DNA of 64,000 bases from Gammaproteobacteria bacterium (GCA_028293725.1 JAQGOE010000091.1:1-64000), one strand, 5' to 3'; positions 27,208-36,410 are shown, counted from the first letter of the stretch. Notes: a model not told the origin generated them from the sequence alone. Numbers and translations: made by a program.

Positions 27208-28374
27208 ATGACGGTCGACTTTCACAGCGCTCCAACCATCTGCTTCGTGGGCCTCGCCAACCTTCCCGTGCTCGCGCGCGAATACGGGCGGTATGGCGTG
27301 GGGGGCGCGGAATTGCAGCAGACATTGCTGGCCAAGGCCCTGGTGGCTCGTGGCTACAACGTTTCCATGGTCGTCGCCGACTACGGCCAGCCGGACGGCG
27401 CGATCTGGGACGGCATCAAAACTTACAAGGCTTATCGTTCCGACGCGGGCATCCCGGTACTGCGCTTCGTGCATCCACGCTGGACCGGAGTGTGGTCCGC
27501 AATGAAACGAGCGGGTGCCGACGTTTATTACACGAGTTGCGCTGGCGCTCTGCTGGGCCAGGTCACTCTGTTCGCACGCGTGTACGGCGCCAGGGTCATT
27601 TTTCGGGTCGCCAGTAACTCCGACTGCGACCCGGCCTCACTGCTGATCCGCTATTGGCGCGACAAGCGTCTTTATCGCTACGGGCTGCGTCGCGCGGATC
27701 TGGTTTTGTCGCAGACGTCCGAACAGCAGCAGGCGCTGTTGAAAAATTTTCGACGCGAAAGTCGGGTCGCTCCCTCTTTGACCGACACGGTGGGCCGGCG
27801 TCCGGAGTTCGCGGAACGTGACAGCGTGCTCTGGGTGGGCAACATCCGCGCCCTGAAACGACCGGAGTTACTGCTCGAGGCAGCGGGGAAATTGCCCCAC
27901 CTGGAATTTCACATAATCGGCGGCCCGATGCCGGGATCGGAAAGTTTGTATGCAGCGGTGCGCGCGCAGGCCGCAAAGCTGGCAAATGTGCGCTTCCACG
28001 GGCCCGTTCCTTACCACGAGGTGGGTGAATTTTACGAACGTGCCCGGGTGTTCGTCGGTACGTCCGAGATCGAGGGCTTTCCGAACACGTATTTACAGGC
28101 GTGGTCGCGCGGCACGCCCGTCGTGGCGTTCCTGGATCCGGAACAACTCATCGCTCGAAATGGCATGGGACGTGCAGTAACCAGCGTTTCAGAAATGTGC
28201 GAGGCGATTGCGACGCTCAACGGCGATGCGCACGCCTGGGGAGCGGCCAGCCAACGTAGCCGTGAGTACATGGACAACCGTTTCAACCTCACGCGGATGA
28301 CTGCGCCCTATGTCGAAGCACTGTCGGCTCTGATGGGGGGTCCGCGCCCGGCCGAGCGAGTCGATCATGCTTGA
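27208..28374 (+). CDS. GT4 glycosyltransferase
   Basis: 388 aa, GT-B fold. N-terminal domain begins ICFVGLANLPVLAREYGRYG with GGAELQQTLLAKALVARGY, the acceptor-side helix typical of GT4. The C-terminal donor domain has VLWVGNIRALKRPELLLEAA, FHIIGGPMPG and the sugar-nucleotide motif GTSEIEGFPNTYLQAWSRG (E-x7-E type). Cytoplasmic, adds a sugar to the lipid-linked repeat unit; specificity unknown. First gene of a five-gene plus-strand operon divergent from the epsE operon; overlaps the next gene by 8 nt. Confidence 0.85.
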   Translation: MTVDFHSAPTICFVGLANLPVLAREYGRYGVGGAELQQTLLAKALVARGYNVSMVVADYGQPDGAIWDGIKTYKAYRSDAGIPVLRFVHPRWTGVWSAMKRAGADVYYTSCAGALLGQVTLFARVYGARVIFRVASNSDCDPASLLIRYWRDKRLYRYGLRRADLVLSQTSEQQQALLKNFRRESRVAPSLTDTVGRRPEFAERDSVLWVGNIRALKRPELLLEAAGKLPHLEFHIIGGPMPGSESLYAAVRAQAAKLANVRFHGPVPYHEVGEFYERARVFVGTSEIEGFPNTYLQAWSRGTPVVAFLDPEQLIARNGMGRAVTSVSEMCEAIATLNGDAHAWGAASQRSREYMDNRFNLTRMTAPYVEALSALMGGPRPAERVDHA

Positions 28375-29503
28375 GTCAGCTGTCACGTCGCCCTATCACG
28401 CCACGCGCGAGCCGACCGCTCGCAGCGTAATCATGGTCGGCACCGACCTTGACGGCATGGGTGGAGTGCGCGCGGTTGTCAGGGGTTATCTCGATGGCGG
28501 CCTGTTCGAACGCTATGACTGCGTCTACGTCGCTTCGCATCGCGCCGGCAACCCGTTGTTAAAAATCACCACTGCTTTGAAAGCCTGGGTGCAAGTGGCC
28601 GTGCTGCTGCGGAAACTCGATGCGCCACTGGTTCATGTGCAAACTGCATCGCGCGGCTCGTTCTGGCGGAAGTTCGTAGTGTGTCTGCTGGCGCGAGCGG
28701 CCCGACGGCCCTACATCGTGCACCTTCATGGTGGCGGCTTTACTCGCTTCTATGAGAATGAATCGAGCTCCCTGGGGCGCCGCTTGATACGCAGCACACT
28801 AGGGCACGCCGCGCTGGTTATTGCGTTGTCGGAGGAGTGGCGCGAGCGCGTGCTGCGAATCTGTCCGACCGCGAAAGTTGAAGTGTTACACAACGCGGTC
28901 GCGATCCCGGACAGGGCGAGAGTCCGGCGCCTCGAAGCTCACGAGCCGACGTTGTTGTTTCTCGGGCATCTGCTGCGGGACAAAGGCGTTTACGATCTCG
29001 TGCGAGCCTTCGGCCTGGTCGCTCGGCGCTTTCCGGAGCTGAAGCTCGTCTTGGGGGGTGTTGGCAACATCGACGAGGTGCGGCAACTTGCGGCGCAGCT
29101 CGAAATACAGGAACGCGTGTCCTGTCCGGGCTGGCTCGACACCGAGCGCAAAACCGCGGCTCTCGCCAGCAGCACAATATTCATTCTACCCTCGTATGCG
29201 GAGGGCATGCCCATGGCGCTCCTCGAAGCAATGTCCTGGGAAATGCCAGTCATCGCCACACCGGTGGGCGGCATTCCGCAGGTGGTTGAGAACGGTGTCA
29301 ACGGACTGTTGGTCGCGCCCGGCGACATCGACGGCCTGGCCGCTGCCATTCGCCGGCTGTTGGAAGACACGGCCCTGCGCGAACGACTCGCCACGGCCGC
29401 CCGCGCGACGGTCGAGGCGGCCTTTTCGCTGAACGAGGCGCTGGCGAAGTTGAGTGGAATTTACGACCGGTTTGGAATCGCAGCACGTGGAGAACTCGAT
29501 TGA
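28367..29503 (+). CDS. GT4 glycosyltransferase
   Basis: 378 aa, GT-B fold. Glycine-rich start MVGTDLDGMGGVRAVVRGYL, then HLHGGGF and ALSEEWRE in the N-domain. The C-domain has LLFLGHLLRDKGVYDLV, LVLGGVGN and the E-x7-E donor motif in PSYAEGMPMALLEAMSWEMP. One sugar-addition step in repeat-unit assembly. Overlaps the preceding gene by 8 nt and the following by 4 nt. Confidence 0.87.
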   Translation: MLESAVTSPYHATREPTARSVIMVGTDLDGMGGVRAVVRGYLDGGLFERYDCVYVASHRAGNPLLKITTALKAWVQVAVLLRKLDAPLVHVQTASRGSFWRKFVVCLLARAARRPYIVHLHGGGFTRFYENESSSLGRRLIRSTLGHAALVIALSEEWRERVLRICPTAKVEVLHNAVAIPDRARVRRLEAHEPTLLFLGHLLRDKGVYDLVRAFGLVARRFPELKLVLGGVGNIDEVRQLAAQLEIQERVSCPGWLDTERKTAALASSTIFILPSYAEGMPMALLEAMSWEMPVIATPVGGIPQVVENGVNGLLVAPGDIDGLAAAIRRLLEDTALRERLATAARATVEAAFSLNEALAKLSGIYDRFGIAARGELD

Positions 29504-31827
29504 AGCAGATTGCCCAATACCAGGACGGCCGGCTGGAACTGCAGGATGTGCCGCTGCCGACCGCCCCGCCCGGCGGCATCCTCGTGCGGCTCACACACTC
29601 CGTGATCAGCGTCGGCACCGAGAAAATGAAGGTCGAGCAGGCGCGCATGAATCTGCTGCAAAAGGCGCGAGCGCGCCCGGACCAGGTCCGCAAAGTCCTC
29701 GACACCGCCCGCACTCTCGGCTGGCGCGCGGCGCTGGAAAAAGTCCGCAATCGCCTCGAAATCCCCAGCCCGTTGGGTTATAGCGCCGCGGGCATCGTCG
29801 AAGCGGTTGACACCGCCAACACGCGGTTCCGGGTCGGCGACCGCGTCGCCATCGGCGGCGCGGAATGTGCCTTCCACGCGGAGTATGCGGCGGTTCCCGA
29901 TATGTTGGCCGCGCACGTGCCGGAAGGAGTGGAGAACTGGCAGGCTGCCTACACAACCATTGCCTCCATTTCGTTGCAGGCGGTGCGACAGCTACAACCA
30001 TCATTGGGCGACCGCGTGCTCGTGGTAGGACAAGGTCTCGTCGGCCTGTTGGTCACTGCCTTCCTGCGCGCCAGTGGTGCCCGTGTCATGGCCCTTGATG
30101 TCGCCCCCGCGCGTCGCGCGCTCGCGCATGCCATGGGCGCGGAGAAAGTCGTCATCGCCGGTCAACAGGACCTGCGACAGGAAGTGCGTGCCTGGACAGA
30201 TGGCTTTGGAATAGACGCCGCCGTACTCGCCGCCTCTGCGTCGAGCAACGGCCCCACCGACCAGGCCCTGGAGGTGCTGCGCGACCGGGGCCGCCTGGTC
30301 GTCGTCGGCAAAACCAAGGTCGATTTGCCCTGGGAATATGCCTTCGGCAAGGAAATCGAAGTCCGTTTCTCACGCAGCTACGGCCCCGGTCGCTACGACC
30401 CCGCGTACGAGTGGGCGGGTGCGGACTACCCCATCGGTTATGTTCGCTGGACCGAGCAGCGTAACTTTGAGGCCTGCCTACAATTGATGCGCACCGGCGG
30501 GCTGAACATCGCCGCTCTGACGACGCGCCGCGCGCCGTTCACACAGGCGTTGCAGGTGTATCAACACCTGATGGGGGAAGGCGCGGCCAGCGAGGCTGGC
30601 GTGATTCTCGAGTATGGGCCGGCGCTGCGTGAGAGCGACGCGTCTCGCGGAAGCGATGCGGCTGCTCGCTTGGGTGAGGCCGCGCGCGAAGGGGACGCCC
30701 CACGTGCTGCAGCCTCGCCGCGGCTGACGTTGGTGCAGGCTGCGCCAACAGAATCGCCGCCGTCCGCGGCCACCGCGGCGCTGGCCTCGATCGCCGCGAG
30801 GAGATTGGACCCCGGCGAACCATCGAACCAGGGCGTGCCGGCGCGACGGCTCTCGGCCCCCGTCTCTCGCGTTGACGTCATCGGCGCGGGCAACTTCGCC
30901 CGCACGATGCTCCTTCCCCATCTGAAGGACCGCATCCCCCTCGGCACGGTCGTCAACAACACCGCACTGAGCGCGAGCCACGTCCGCAACAAATTCCGTT
31001 TTGCCCACTCGGCGACGAGTTCCGAGCGAGTGTTCTCCGATCACGTCCCTGCCGGGGTGCTCATCGCTACTCGGCATCACTTACACGCGCCTCTCGTCAT
31101 CGCGGCCCTGGGCGCCGATAGACACGTCTTCGTGGAAAAGCCACTCTGTCTCAGCCGCGGCGAACTGGGTCAAATCGACACCGCCCTTGCGGGCAGCCAG
31201 GGCAGCGTGCAGGTTGGATTCAACAGGCGGTTCGCGGGAGCGGCAACCGAACTCCGTAGTCTCGTGCGGTCCACCCCCGGACCCAAGACTGCGAGTTTCC
31301 GAGTCATGGCCGGAGCCCTCGAGCCCACCAGCTGGTTCGCCAACCACGCCGAAAGCGGCGGCCGCGTTCTGGGCGAGGCCTGCCACTTCTTCGACTTCCT
31401 TTGCTTCCTGTTCGAGTCCCGACCGATACGGGTCAGCGCGCAAACAGTCTGGCCCTCCGCTGGCAGGTTACCCTTCCCGGACAGCGTCACCGCCCAGATT
31501 GAATTCGCCGATGGGTCGTGCGGACAGCTCGTCTATTCCGCCGAGGGCGACAGCTCCTGGCCGAAGGAGATCTGCACCGTATTCGGCGCCGGACTCACCG
31601 CCGAATTGGAGAACTTCAAGACGCTCAACATCCACCGCCGGCGCAAGCGCACCTCCCGGAGCTTCGAAGGCAAGGGCCACGCCGAGCAGATGGGCGCCTG
31701 GACGGCCTTCCTGCGTGGCGAGAGCCCGCACCCGGTGCCCTTCGAGGAGGCGCGACGCTCCATGCTCCTCACCTTCGCGGCGGTGGAGGCCCTCCAGCAA
31801 GGCCGCAGCATCGACGTCGAGGCCTGA
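29500..31827 (+). CDS. Bi-domain oxidoreductase: zinc-type alcohol dehydrogenase fused to Gfo/Idh/MocA dehydrogenase
   Basis: 775 aa from a TTG overlapping the preceding stop by 4 nt. Residues 1-370 are a medium-chain dehydrogenase/reductase (VISVGTEKMKVEQAR, PLGYSAAGIVEAV, nucleotide motif VLVVGQGLVGLLVT). An Ala/Ser/Pro-rich linker runs about 370-455. Residues 455-770 are a Gfo/Idh/MocA enzyme (DVIGAGNFARTMLL, HVFVEKPLCLS, GEACHFFDFLCFL). The MDR half lacks the usual GHE zinc motif (reads GTE). Such fusions occur in polysaccharide loci and may oxidise/reduce a nucleotide sugar or acyl-sugar; the reaction is not established. Confidence 0.82.
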   Translation: MKQIAQYQDGRLELQDVPLPTAPPGGILVRLTHSVISVGTEKMKVEQARMNLLQKARARPDQVRKVLDTARTLGWRAALEKVRNRLEIPSPLGYSAAGIVEAVDTANTRFRVGDRVAIGGAECAFHAEYAAVPDMLAAHVPEGVENWQAAYTTIASISLQAVRQLQPSLGDRVLVVGQGLVGLLVTAFLRASGARVMALDVAPARRALAHAMGAEKVVIAGQQDLRQEVRAWTDGFGIDAAVLAASASSNGPTDQALEVLRDRGRLVVVGKTKVDLPWEYAFGKEIEVRFSRSYGPGRYDPAYEWAGADYPIGYVRWTEQRNFEACLQLMRTGGLNIAALTTRRAPFTQALQVYQHLMGEGAASEAGVILEYGPALRESDASRGSDAAARLGEAAREGDAPRAAASPRLTLVQAAPTESPPSAATAALASIAARRLDPGEPSNQGVPARRLSAPVSRVDVIGAGNFARTMLLPHLKDRIPLGTVVNNTALSASHVRNKFRFAHSATSSERVFSDHVPAGVLIATRHHLHAPLVIAALGADRHVFVEKPLCLSRGELGQIDTALAGSQGSVQVGFNRRFAGAATELRSLVRSTPGPKTASFRVMAGALEPTSWFANHAESGGRVLGEACHFFDFLCFLFESRPIRVSAQTVWPSAGRLPFPDSVTAQIEFADGSCGQLVYSAEGDSSWPKEICTVFGAGLTAELENFKTLNIHRRRKRTSRSFEGKGHAEQMGAWTAFLRGESPHPVPFEEARRSMLLTFAAVEALQQGRSIDVEA

Positions 31828-33020
31828 TGACCCTGCTGTCACCACCCGGCCTGTTGTTCATTGTCAACTCGCTGGAGCTCGGCGGTGCCGAGAAGCAGGT
31901 CGTCACGCTTCTGAATCACCTCGATACCGACCGCTTTCGCCTGCATCTCGCGTATCTGAAACCTAGCCAACGCCTGCTCCCGCAACTCGACACGGCAAGA
32001 CTCGACGCGCTCGTGTGTTGCGATGTCACTCGCGGTGTCGAGCGGCGGGCGATACGTCAACTCGGGTCCCTCATCCATACACGGCGAATCGACGCGATCG
32101 TATGCACGAATACCTACTCGATGCTGTACGGTTATCTCGCCCGGCAAGCCGTGCGCGAGCGACCGAAGCTGGCCACGGTATTCCACACAACGCTGCTGCG
32201 GACCTACAAGGAAAAGGCGCAGATGCTGCTGTATCAGCAACTCTTCAAGCGTAGCGACCTGTTGCTGTATGTGTGCGAGAACCAGCGGGACTACTGGCGC
32301 GATCGCGGTTTGCGCGCGGCGACTGACGGGGTGGTTCACAACGGCATAGATGTAAGCCATTTCACCGACCAGCGGTCGGCGGCGGAGAGACTCGCATTGC
32401 GCGCCGAGTTGGGCTTCGCGCCGCAAGACTATGTTATCGGCCTCTGCTCGTCGCTGCGTCCTGAGAAGGCTCATGGCGATCTGCTGCAGGCGCTCGGGCA
32501 ACTGCGCTCGCGAGGCGTGGCCGCGAAGACGCTCTTCATTGGCGACGGCCCTGAGCGCGCGACGATCGAGAACGCCGCTCGCGACCTTGGACTCCGCGAA
32601 CACGTGGTCATCACGGGACTTCAGGAGGACGTACGCCCGTTCATCGGCTGCTGCGATGTCATGACCCTGGTCTCACATGCCATCGAGACATTCTCGCTGG
32701 CTGCCCTGGAATCGATGGCCCTGGCAAAACCCCTGGTCATGAGCGATATCGGCGGCGCCTCGGAACAGGTTCTGCACGGGCAGACCGGGCTGCTGTTCGA
32801 GCCCGGAGACCTCACCACTCTCGCGGGCCACCTGCAAACCCTGGAATCAGAATCCGTGCGGGCGCGGATGGGAGCGGCCGCGCAACGGCGAGTCCGCCAA
32901 CTTTTCACGGTAGAGACCATGACAACCGGTTTCACCGGCCAGATTGAGCGTCTGCTGGGCACCAGCGGGTCGAGTCCCGCCCTGGAAAGTCGGGCCACAC
33001 ACGGTAGTTACCTCGCGTGA
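31827..33020 (+). CDS. GT4 glycosyltransferase
   Basis: 397 aa. ATG shares one nucleotide with the preceding stop (TGATG). N-domain LLFIVNSLELGGAEKQVVTL is the classic GT4 glycine loop. The C-domain has IGLCSSLRPEKAHGDLLQA, LFIGDGPERATIE, VITGLQEDV and SHAIETFSLAALESMALAKP with the E-x7-E donor motif. Likely one of the EPS repeat-unit transferases. Overlaps the next gene by 4 nt. Confidence 0.87.
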   Translation: MTLLSPPGLLFIVNSLELGGAEKQVVTLLNHLDTDRFRLHLAYLKPSQRLLPQLDTARLDALVCCDVTRGVERRAIRQLGSLIHTRRIDAIVCTNTYSMLYGYLARQAVRERPKLATVFHTTLLRTYKEKAQMLLYQQLFKRSDLLLYVCENQRDYWRDRGLRAATDGVVHNGIDVSHFTDQRSAAERLALRAELGFAPQDYVIGLCSSLRPEKAHGDLLQALGQLRSRGVAAKTLFIGDGPERATIENAARDLGLREHVVITGLQEDVRPFIGCCDVMTLVSHAIETFSLAALESMALAKPLVMSDIGGASEQVLHGQTGLLFEPGDLTTLAGHLQTLESESVRARMGAAAQRRVRQLFTVETMTTGFTGQIERLLGTSGSSPALESRATHGSYLA

Positions 33021-33952
33021 GTATGAACCCAACTGTTCCAACGGCATTCGAGCTGTACTTTGCCCGTGGCAGGGCCGAGCCGGATGAGCGGCAGTTCGAA
33101 GAGCGCGAGGACCTCTTTTTCCACTCCATTGAATTGCGCAATGGCACGCGCAAGACGACCCGGCACCGCCGGCTCGACGACCTGAACGCGTTGGTGCAAA
33201 AGCTCCTGCCAGCAAAGCGGCCGCTGGAGATTATGGACGTTGCGGTGTCATCGGGAGTGAGTACCGCGGAGTGGCTGGTTGAGCTCGAGCGCGCTGGAAT
33301 CGAGTGCAACATGCTGGCCGGCGACGCGGTGGTCGATGCCTTTCTGATCTCCCTCGGTCCGCGATTGAGAGCGCTCGTCGATCGCACCGGCCATCTGATG
33401 CAGTTAGACGTAAACGGCGAGGCAATCCGGGTGCCACCACCACGGCGCCGTGACCGAATACGCTATCTGCCGTACACGCAACTCATGAAGGCCGCCACCG
33501 TCCTGTTCGATCTTAGCGGGCCAGCACGCGCGCAGACCGGGCCGCAGTCAGGCGGTCCGACGCAACACCGACTCGGAGTCACCTGTCGCCCACTGACGCT
33601 GATGAGCCCCTCGCTCAGGCAGCTGCCGCAGCTACAGGCCGTCGAAGATGACATCCTCCTCAACACCAGCTACACGCAGCGCTTTCACGTGCTCCGTGCC
33701 GCCAACATCCTGAACCTCGCTTATTTCGATAGGGCGACCCTCGAGCGCATGCTGTGCAACCTGCGCTCACGATTGCTGCCCGGCGGCCTTCTGATCGTGT
33801 GCAGAACGAACGAGAAGGGCGTGAACAATGCGACCGTGTTCACTCTCGAAAAAGATGGGCGGCTCACTGCAACCGCCCATCTCAACGACGGATCCGAAGT
33901 CACGGACCTGGTCGTGCGCCTGCCCCCAGCTGGAAGCCCGGAGCTACTGTGA
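33017..33952 (+). CDS. SAM-methyltransferase-like protein of unknown function
   Basis: 311 aa from GTG 33017 (4-nt overlap with the GT4 stop). Residues 70-85 (LEIMDVAVSSGVSTAEW) resemble the SAM-binding motif I, and the later segment HVLRAANILNLAYFDRATLE plus LLPGGLLIVCRTNE resembles the post-motif region of class I/CheR-like methyltransferases. There is a long insertion (about 105-210) that is not typical. It may methylate a sugar or protein of the EPS pathway. Its stop abuts the stop of the convergent glycosidase gene with no spacer. Confidence 0.55.
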   Translation: MSMNPTVPTAFELYFARGRAEPDERQFEEREDLFFHSIELRNGTRKTTRHRRLDDLNALVQKLLPAKRPLEIMDVAVSSGVSTAEWLVELERAGIECNMLAGDAVVDAFLISLGPRLRALVDRTGHLMQLDVNGEAIRVPPPRRRDRIRYLPYTQLMKAATVLFDLSGPARAQTGPQSGGPTQHRLGVTCRPLTLMSPSLRQLPQLQAVEDDILLNTSYTQRFHVLRAANILNLAYFDRATLERMLCNLRSRLLPGGLLIVCRTNEKGVNNATVFTLEKDGRLTATAHLNDGSEVTDLVVRLPPAGSPELL

Positions 33953-35284
33953 TCAATGCTCGACGCTGAAACCCGTCGGCGTCGCAGGCCGGGTGACCGG
34001 GTTCGGCCGTAGCAGCATGATTCCGTCACGATCCTTGAGCGTAACGGTGGTGACCGTCTGTCCGCTGTTAGTCGACGGATCCTGCGTTCCCTTGATCTTC
34101 AGGTAAGACGTCTCGAGCGTGACGGTCTGGGGACCGTTACCCTTCGGATTCACCAGCACGATGCCGTTGTCGAAGTCGCGACGCCAGACACCCTTCTGCC
34201 ACGCGGCCGTGGGAGCCGCCTGCCCGGCACCGAGACTCTGGTCGAGCTCGTCGAACCAGACCACACCGTAATAACCCGCCTTGGTATCGGTGAAGCTGTA
34301 GTAGCCGTCGTCGAGGAGACACGTCCCCAAGCCGTAACGCATTCCCTGGTAGTCGGTGGAAGAGCCCCACTGGTTGAAGATGACGAGTTTCGGAGCGGCG
34401 CTTGCGCTCATCACCTTGCGATACTGGGCCAGCATATTGGCCCAGCCGGACCAGGTCTCCACCGACCAGGACTTACCGATAAAGGCCTCGAGCACACCGC
34501 CGTTTACCATTCCCTGGTACTCGGTGAGCGTGGAGCTCGGATTACCCCAGTCGCCGATGTTGCCCAACTGGTATTTACCGGGCATGAGCGTCTTGACGAG
34601 CGAGAAGTAGCGTGCGTAGCCCTGGCGGAGCCAGCTTTGCACGGTTGGATTCGTCTGCGAGTCGACCACACCGTCGCGATTCCAGTCGCCGTCGATGTAC
34701 GGCCGCCAGAACACGTTGTCCATGAAGAAGCCGTCTATGGCGGGCGCCGGTTTCGAGTACGTGTTGACAAAGAAGCGGGTCATCCAGTCGATCGCGGTGT
34801 TGCCGCTCGAATCCTTCGGGGTGAACAGAGTCAAATTGATCGCGTTGTCGCCCGCCGTGCCAAAGCCGGAATTGACGAACTGCGACAGCGACTTGTCCTT
34901 GTACAACCACCACTTATTGCTGTTGATCGTGGAACGATAAGGCCCCCACGAGGTGGTCCCGAGCGCCTGGTCGGGGCGCAGCTGGTTGGCGTTGACATAA
35001 GTGAACACCAGGGCGTTGGGATTCTTCGCCTTGATGTTGCTCACCGCCTGTTGCATGGACATGCCGCCCGGCGCCATGGTCGGGTAATCGGCGAGCACCA
35101 TGATGCTCTGCTTGGCCAGGTTGGCCTCGTACGTCGGATCCTGGTAGTTGAATGGGCTGCCGATCTGGATTCCCCCGACACGCGGAAAATTGGGCGGATT
35201 CCAGGCGAAAGACGTTGTGCTGGCTGCGAGCGCGATGGTCGCGGCCGCAATGAGCGTTCCTTTTCTAATCGAGTCAAAAAGCAT
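33953..35284 (-). CDS. Secreted putative glycoside hydrolase (GHL15-like)
   Basis: 443 aa. Signal peptide about 1-27 (ALAASTTSFA). The mature protein is TIM-barrel-like with VGGIQIGSPFNYQDP, IMVLADYPTMAP, VFTYVNANQL, DGFFMDNVFWRPYIDGDWNRDG (likely catalytic/metal acidic residues, an EF-like DxDxDG) and LVIFNQWGSS, the pattern of hypothetical glycosyl hydrolase family 15 proteins. Probably trims or releases the exported polysaccharide. ATG 35284 follows GGGGGA. It has a sigma-54-type promoter and a distant GlrR-like site upstream. Confidence 0.75.
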   Translation of the reverse strand: MLFDSIRKGTLIAAATIALAASTTSFAWNPPNFPRVGGIQIGSPFNYQDPTYEANLAKQSIMVLADYPTMAPGGMSMQQAVSNIKAKNPNALVFTYVNANQLRPDQALGTTSWGPYRSTINSNKWWLYKDKSLSQFVNSGFGTAGDNAINLTLFTPKDSSGNTAIDWMTRFFVNTYSKPAPAIDGFFMDNVFWRPYIDGDWNRDGVVDSQTNPTVQSWLRQGYARYFSLVKTLMPGKYQLGNIGDWGNPSSTLTEYQGMVNGGVLEAFIGKSWSVETWSGWANMLAQYRKVMSASAAPKLVIFNQWGSSTDYQGMRYGLGTCLLDDGYYSFTDTKAGYYGVVWFDELDQSLGAGQAAPTAAWQKGVWRRDFDNGIVLVNPKGNGPQTVTLETSYLKIKGTQDPSTNSGQTVTTVTLKDRDGIMLLRPNPVTRPATPTGFSVEH

Positions 35285-35335
35285 TTTTCCCCCGGGCAGG
35301 TGATAAATCGACGCAAGCGTCGAGCGATGAGGCGC

Positions 35336-35351
35336 TGCAGCTGACCGGCCA
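35336..35351 (-). promoter_or_regulatory. Candidate sigma-54 promoter of the GHL15-like gene
   Basis: Minus strand reads TGGCCGG, 4 nt, CTGCA, with exact GG-N10-GC spacing and 9 of 12 consensus matches. The start point would be about 40 nt before the ATG at 35284. The palindrome 35553-35572 is about 200 nt upstream, a normal enhancer distance. Confidence 0.5.
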
Positions 35352-35552
35352 AAGGGGCACGCATTGCGCATGCCGTCGCGGCGGTTCTCGTGGTGTCCTC
35401 GGAGTGCGAATCCGTGGGCGCACAGCGGTTCGATGACCGCATTGCACGTCTGCAACGTCGGGCCGAGCTATCGGCCTCGCCCCTATTGTTCCCACCAGCC
35501 CGAAAACGTCAATAGAAGCAGGTCTAATTTACAAACATAAATTGAAATTTTT

Positions 35553-35572
35553 ATGTCTGTTATCACAGACAT
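35553..35572. promoter_or_regulatory. Perfect palindrome TGTC-N10-GACA, candidate GlrR enhancer site
   Basis: 20-nt perfect palindrome (8-bp arms ATGTCTGT/ACAGACAT around TATC). It contains TGTC, exactly 10 nt, GACA, which is the published GlrR-binding motif. Placed between the divergent glycosidase and WecG-like genes in an A/T-rich patch. GlrR is encoded at 13390-14787. Confidence 0.6.
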
Positions 35573-35653
35573 GCGGCCATAGAGAGACACAAGACCCGGG
35601 AAGCAAACTTGCTAATGAACCAACACGGCACCAGCCGTGAGTGGAGAGCGAGC

Positions 35654-36400
35654 ATGAGAGAAACGGTCCGCACGCTTGCCGACGAGCGCTTCGTGGGGGG
35701 CGTCCCCGTCAGCCCCTTCCAGTCGCTCGAGGCTTGCGCGCAACGTATCCTGGCCGACGCGCGCAGCGGTGCCGGCGGATTCGCGATCGCCATCAATGCT
35801 GAAAAAGTGATCACCTGCGGAGTAGACCGTGACCTGGAAGCAACAGTTGAGCGTGCCACTCTGCGCTATCCGGATGGCGCAGGTGTCGTTGTTGCCATGC
35901 GATTGAAGGGCGCCCGCTCCACCCGGGTTGCTGGAGCGGACCTCTGGCTCGAAGTACTACGCCAGTCCCGCGGCCGGCCCATCAATGTCGCGCTCATCGG
36001 AGCGAAACCCGAAGTCCTGAACGCCACGCTCCGCCGCCTCGAGGCCGAATTCCCCAACGTCACCGTTTCGATCGCTCGCAACGGGTACGAAGGCACGCGC
36101 GATGTGGACGCCCTCGTGCGCGAACTGGAGGACGCGAAACCGGCTCTCGTGTTCGTCGCATTGGGCTCTCCTCGACAGGAACTGCTCATCGAGCGCTTCC
36201 GTGCCGTGCACCCCGCCGGCTTCTACATGGGCCTCGGCGGATCGTTCGACATCTACGCGGGCGTGAAGAGGCGCGCGCCACTATGGATGCAGCGGCGCGG
36301 ACTCGAATGGCTGTATCGTTTTCTGGCCGAGCCGTCACGTGCACCCCGCGAGACCAAGCGCCTGAAATTCCTCGCGCTCCTCATGTTGGGAAAACTGTAA
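35654..36400 (+). CDS. WecG/TagA/CpsF family glycosyltransferase
   Basis: 248 aa from ATG 35654 (GGAGAG 8 nt upstream), the usual WecG/TagA length; upstream ATG 35615 and TTG 35609 in frame are alternatives with poorer ribosome-binding sites. Family motifs: INAEKVITC, YPDGAGVVVA, VALIGAKPEV, VFVALGSPRQE and the C-terminal GLGGSFDIYAGVKRRAPLWM followed by GLEWLYRFLAEP. Transfers a sugar (often ManNAc or ManNAcA type) to a polyprenyl-linked acceptor. Monocistronic-looking and convergent with the Wzy-like gene. Confidence 0.88.
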   Translation: MRETVRTLADERFVGGVPVSPFQSLEACAQRILADARSGAGGFAIAINAEKVITCGVDRDLEATVERATLRYPDGAGVVVAMRLKGARSTRVAGADLWLEVLRQSRGRPINVALIGAKPEVLNATLRRLEAEFPNVTVSIARNGYEGTRDVDALVRELEDAKPALVFVALGSPRQELLIERFRAVHPAGFYMGLGGSFDIYAGVKRRAPLWMQRRGLEWLYRFLAEPSRAPRETKRLKFLALLMLGKL

Positions 36401-36410
36401 CGGCGGCGGC

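Larger units (their letters stand above)
35285..35653. other. Divergent intergenic region between the glycosidase and WecG-like genes
   Basis: No gene seen in about 370 nt. It contains the -24/-12 element for the glycosidase (35336-35351), an A/T-rich stretch at about 35524-35560 and the perfect palindrome at 35553-35572. TTTACA at 35528 and TTATGT at 35551 are 17 nt apart and could be a sigma-70 promoter for the plus-strand gene. Confidence 0.5.

Noticed and set aside
35598..35613. Sigma-54-like element for the WecG-like gene
   Set aside because: Spacing and TTGCT are right, but the -24 half (GGGAAGC) has four mismatches to TGGCACG, and the palindrome is too close for an enhancer. Kept out of the promoter list.
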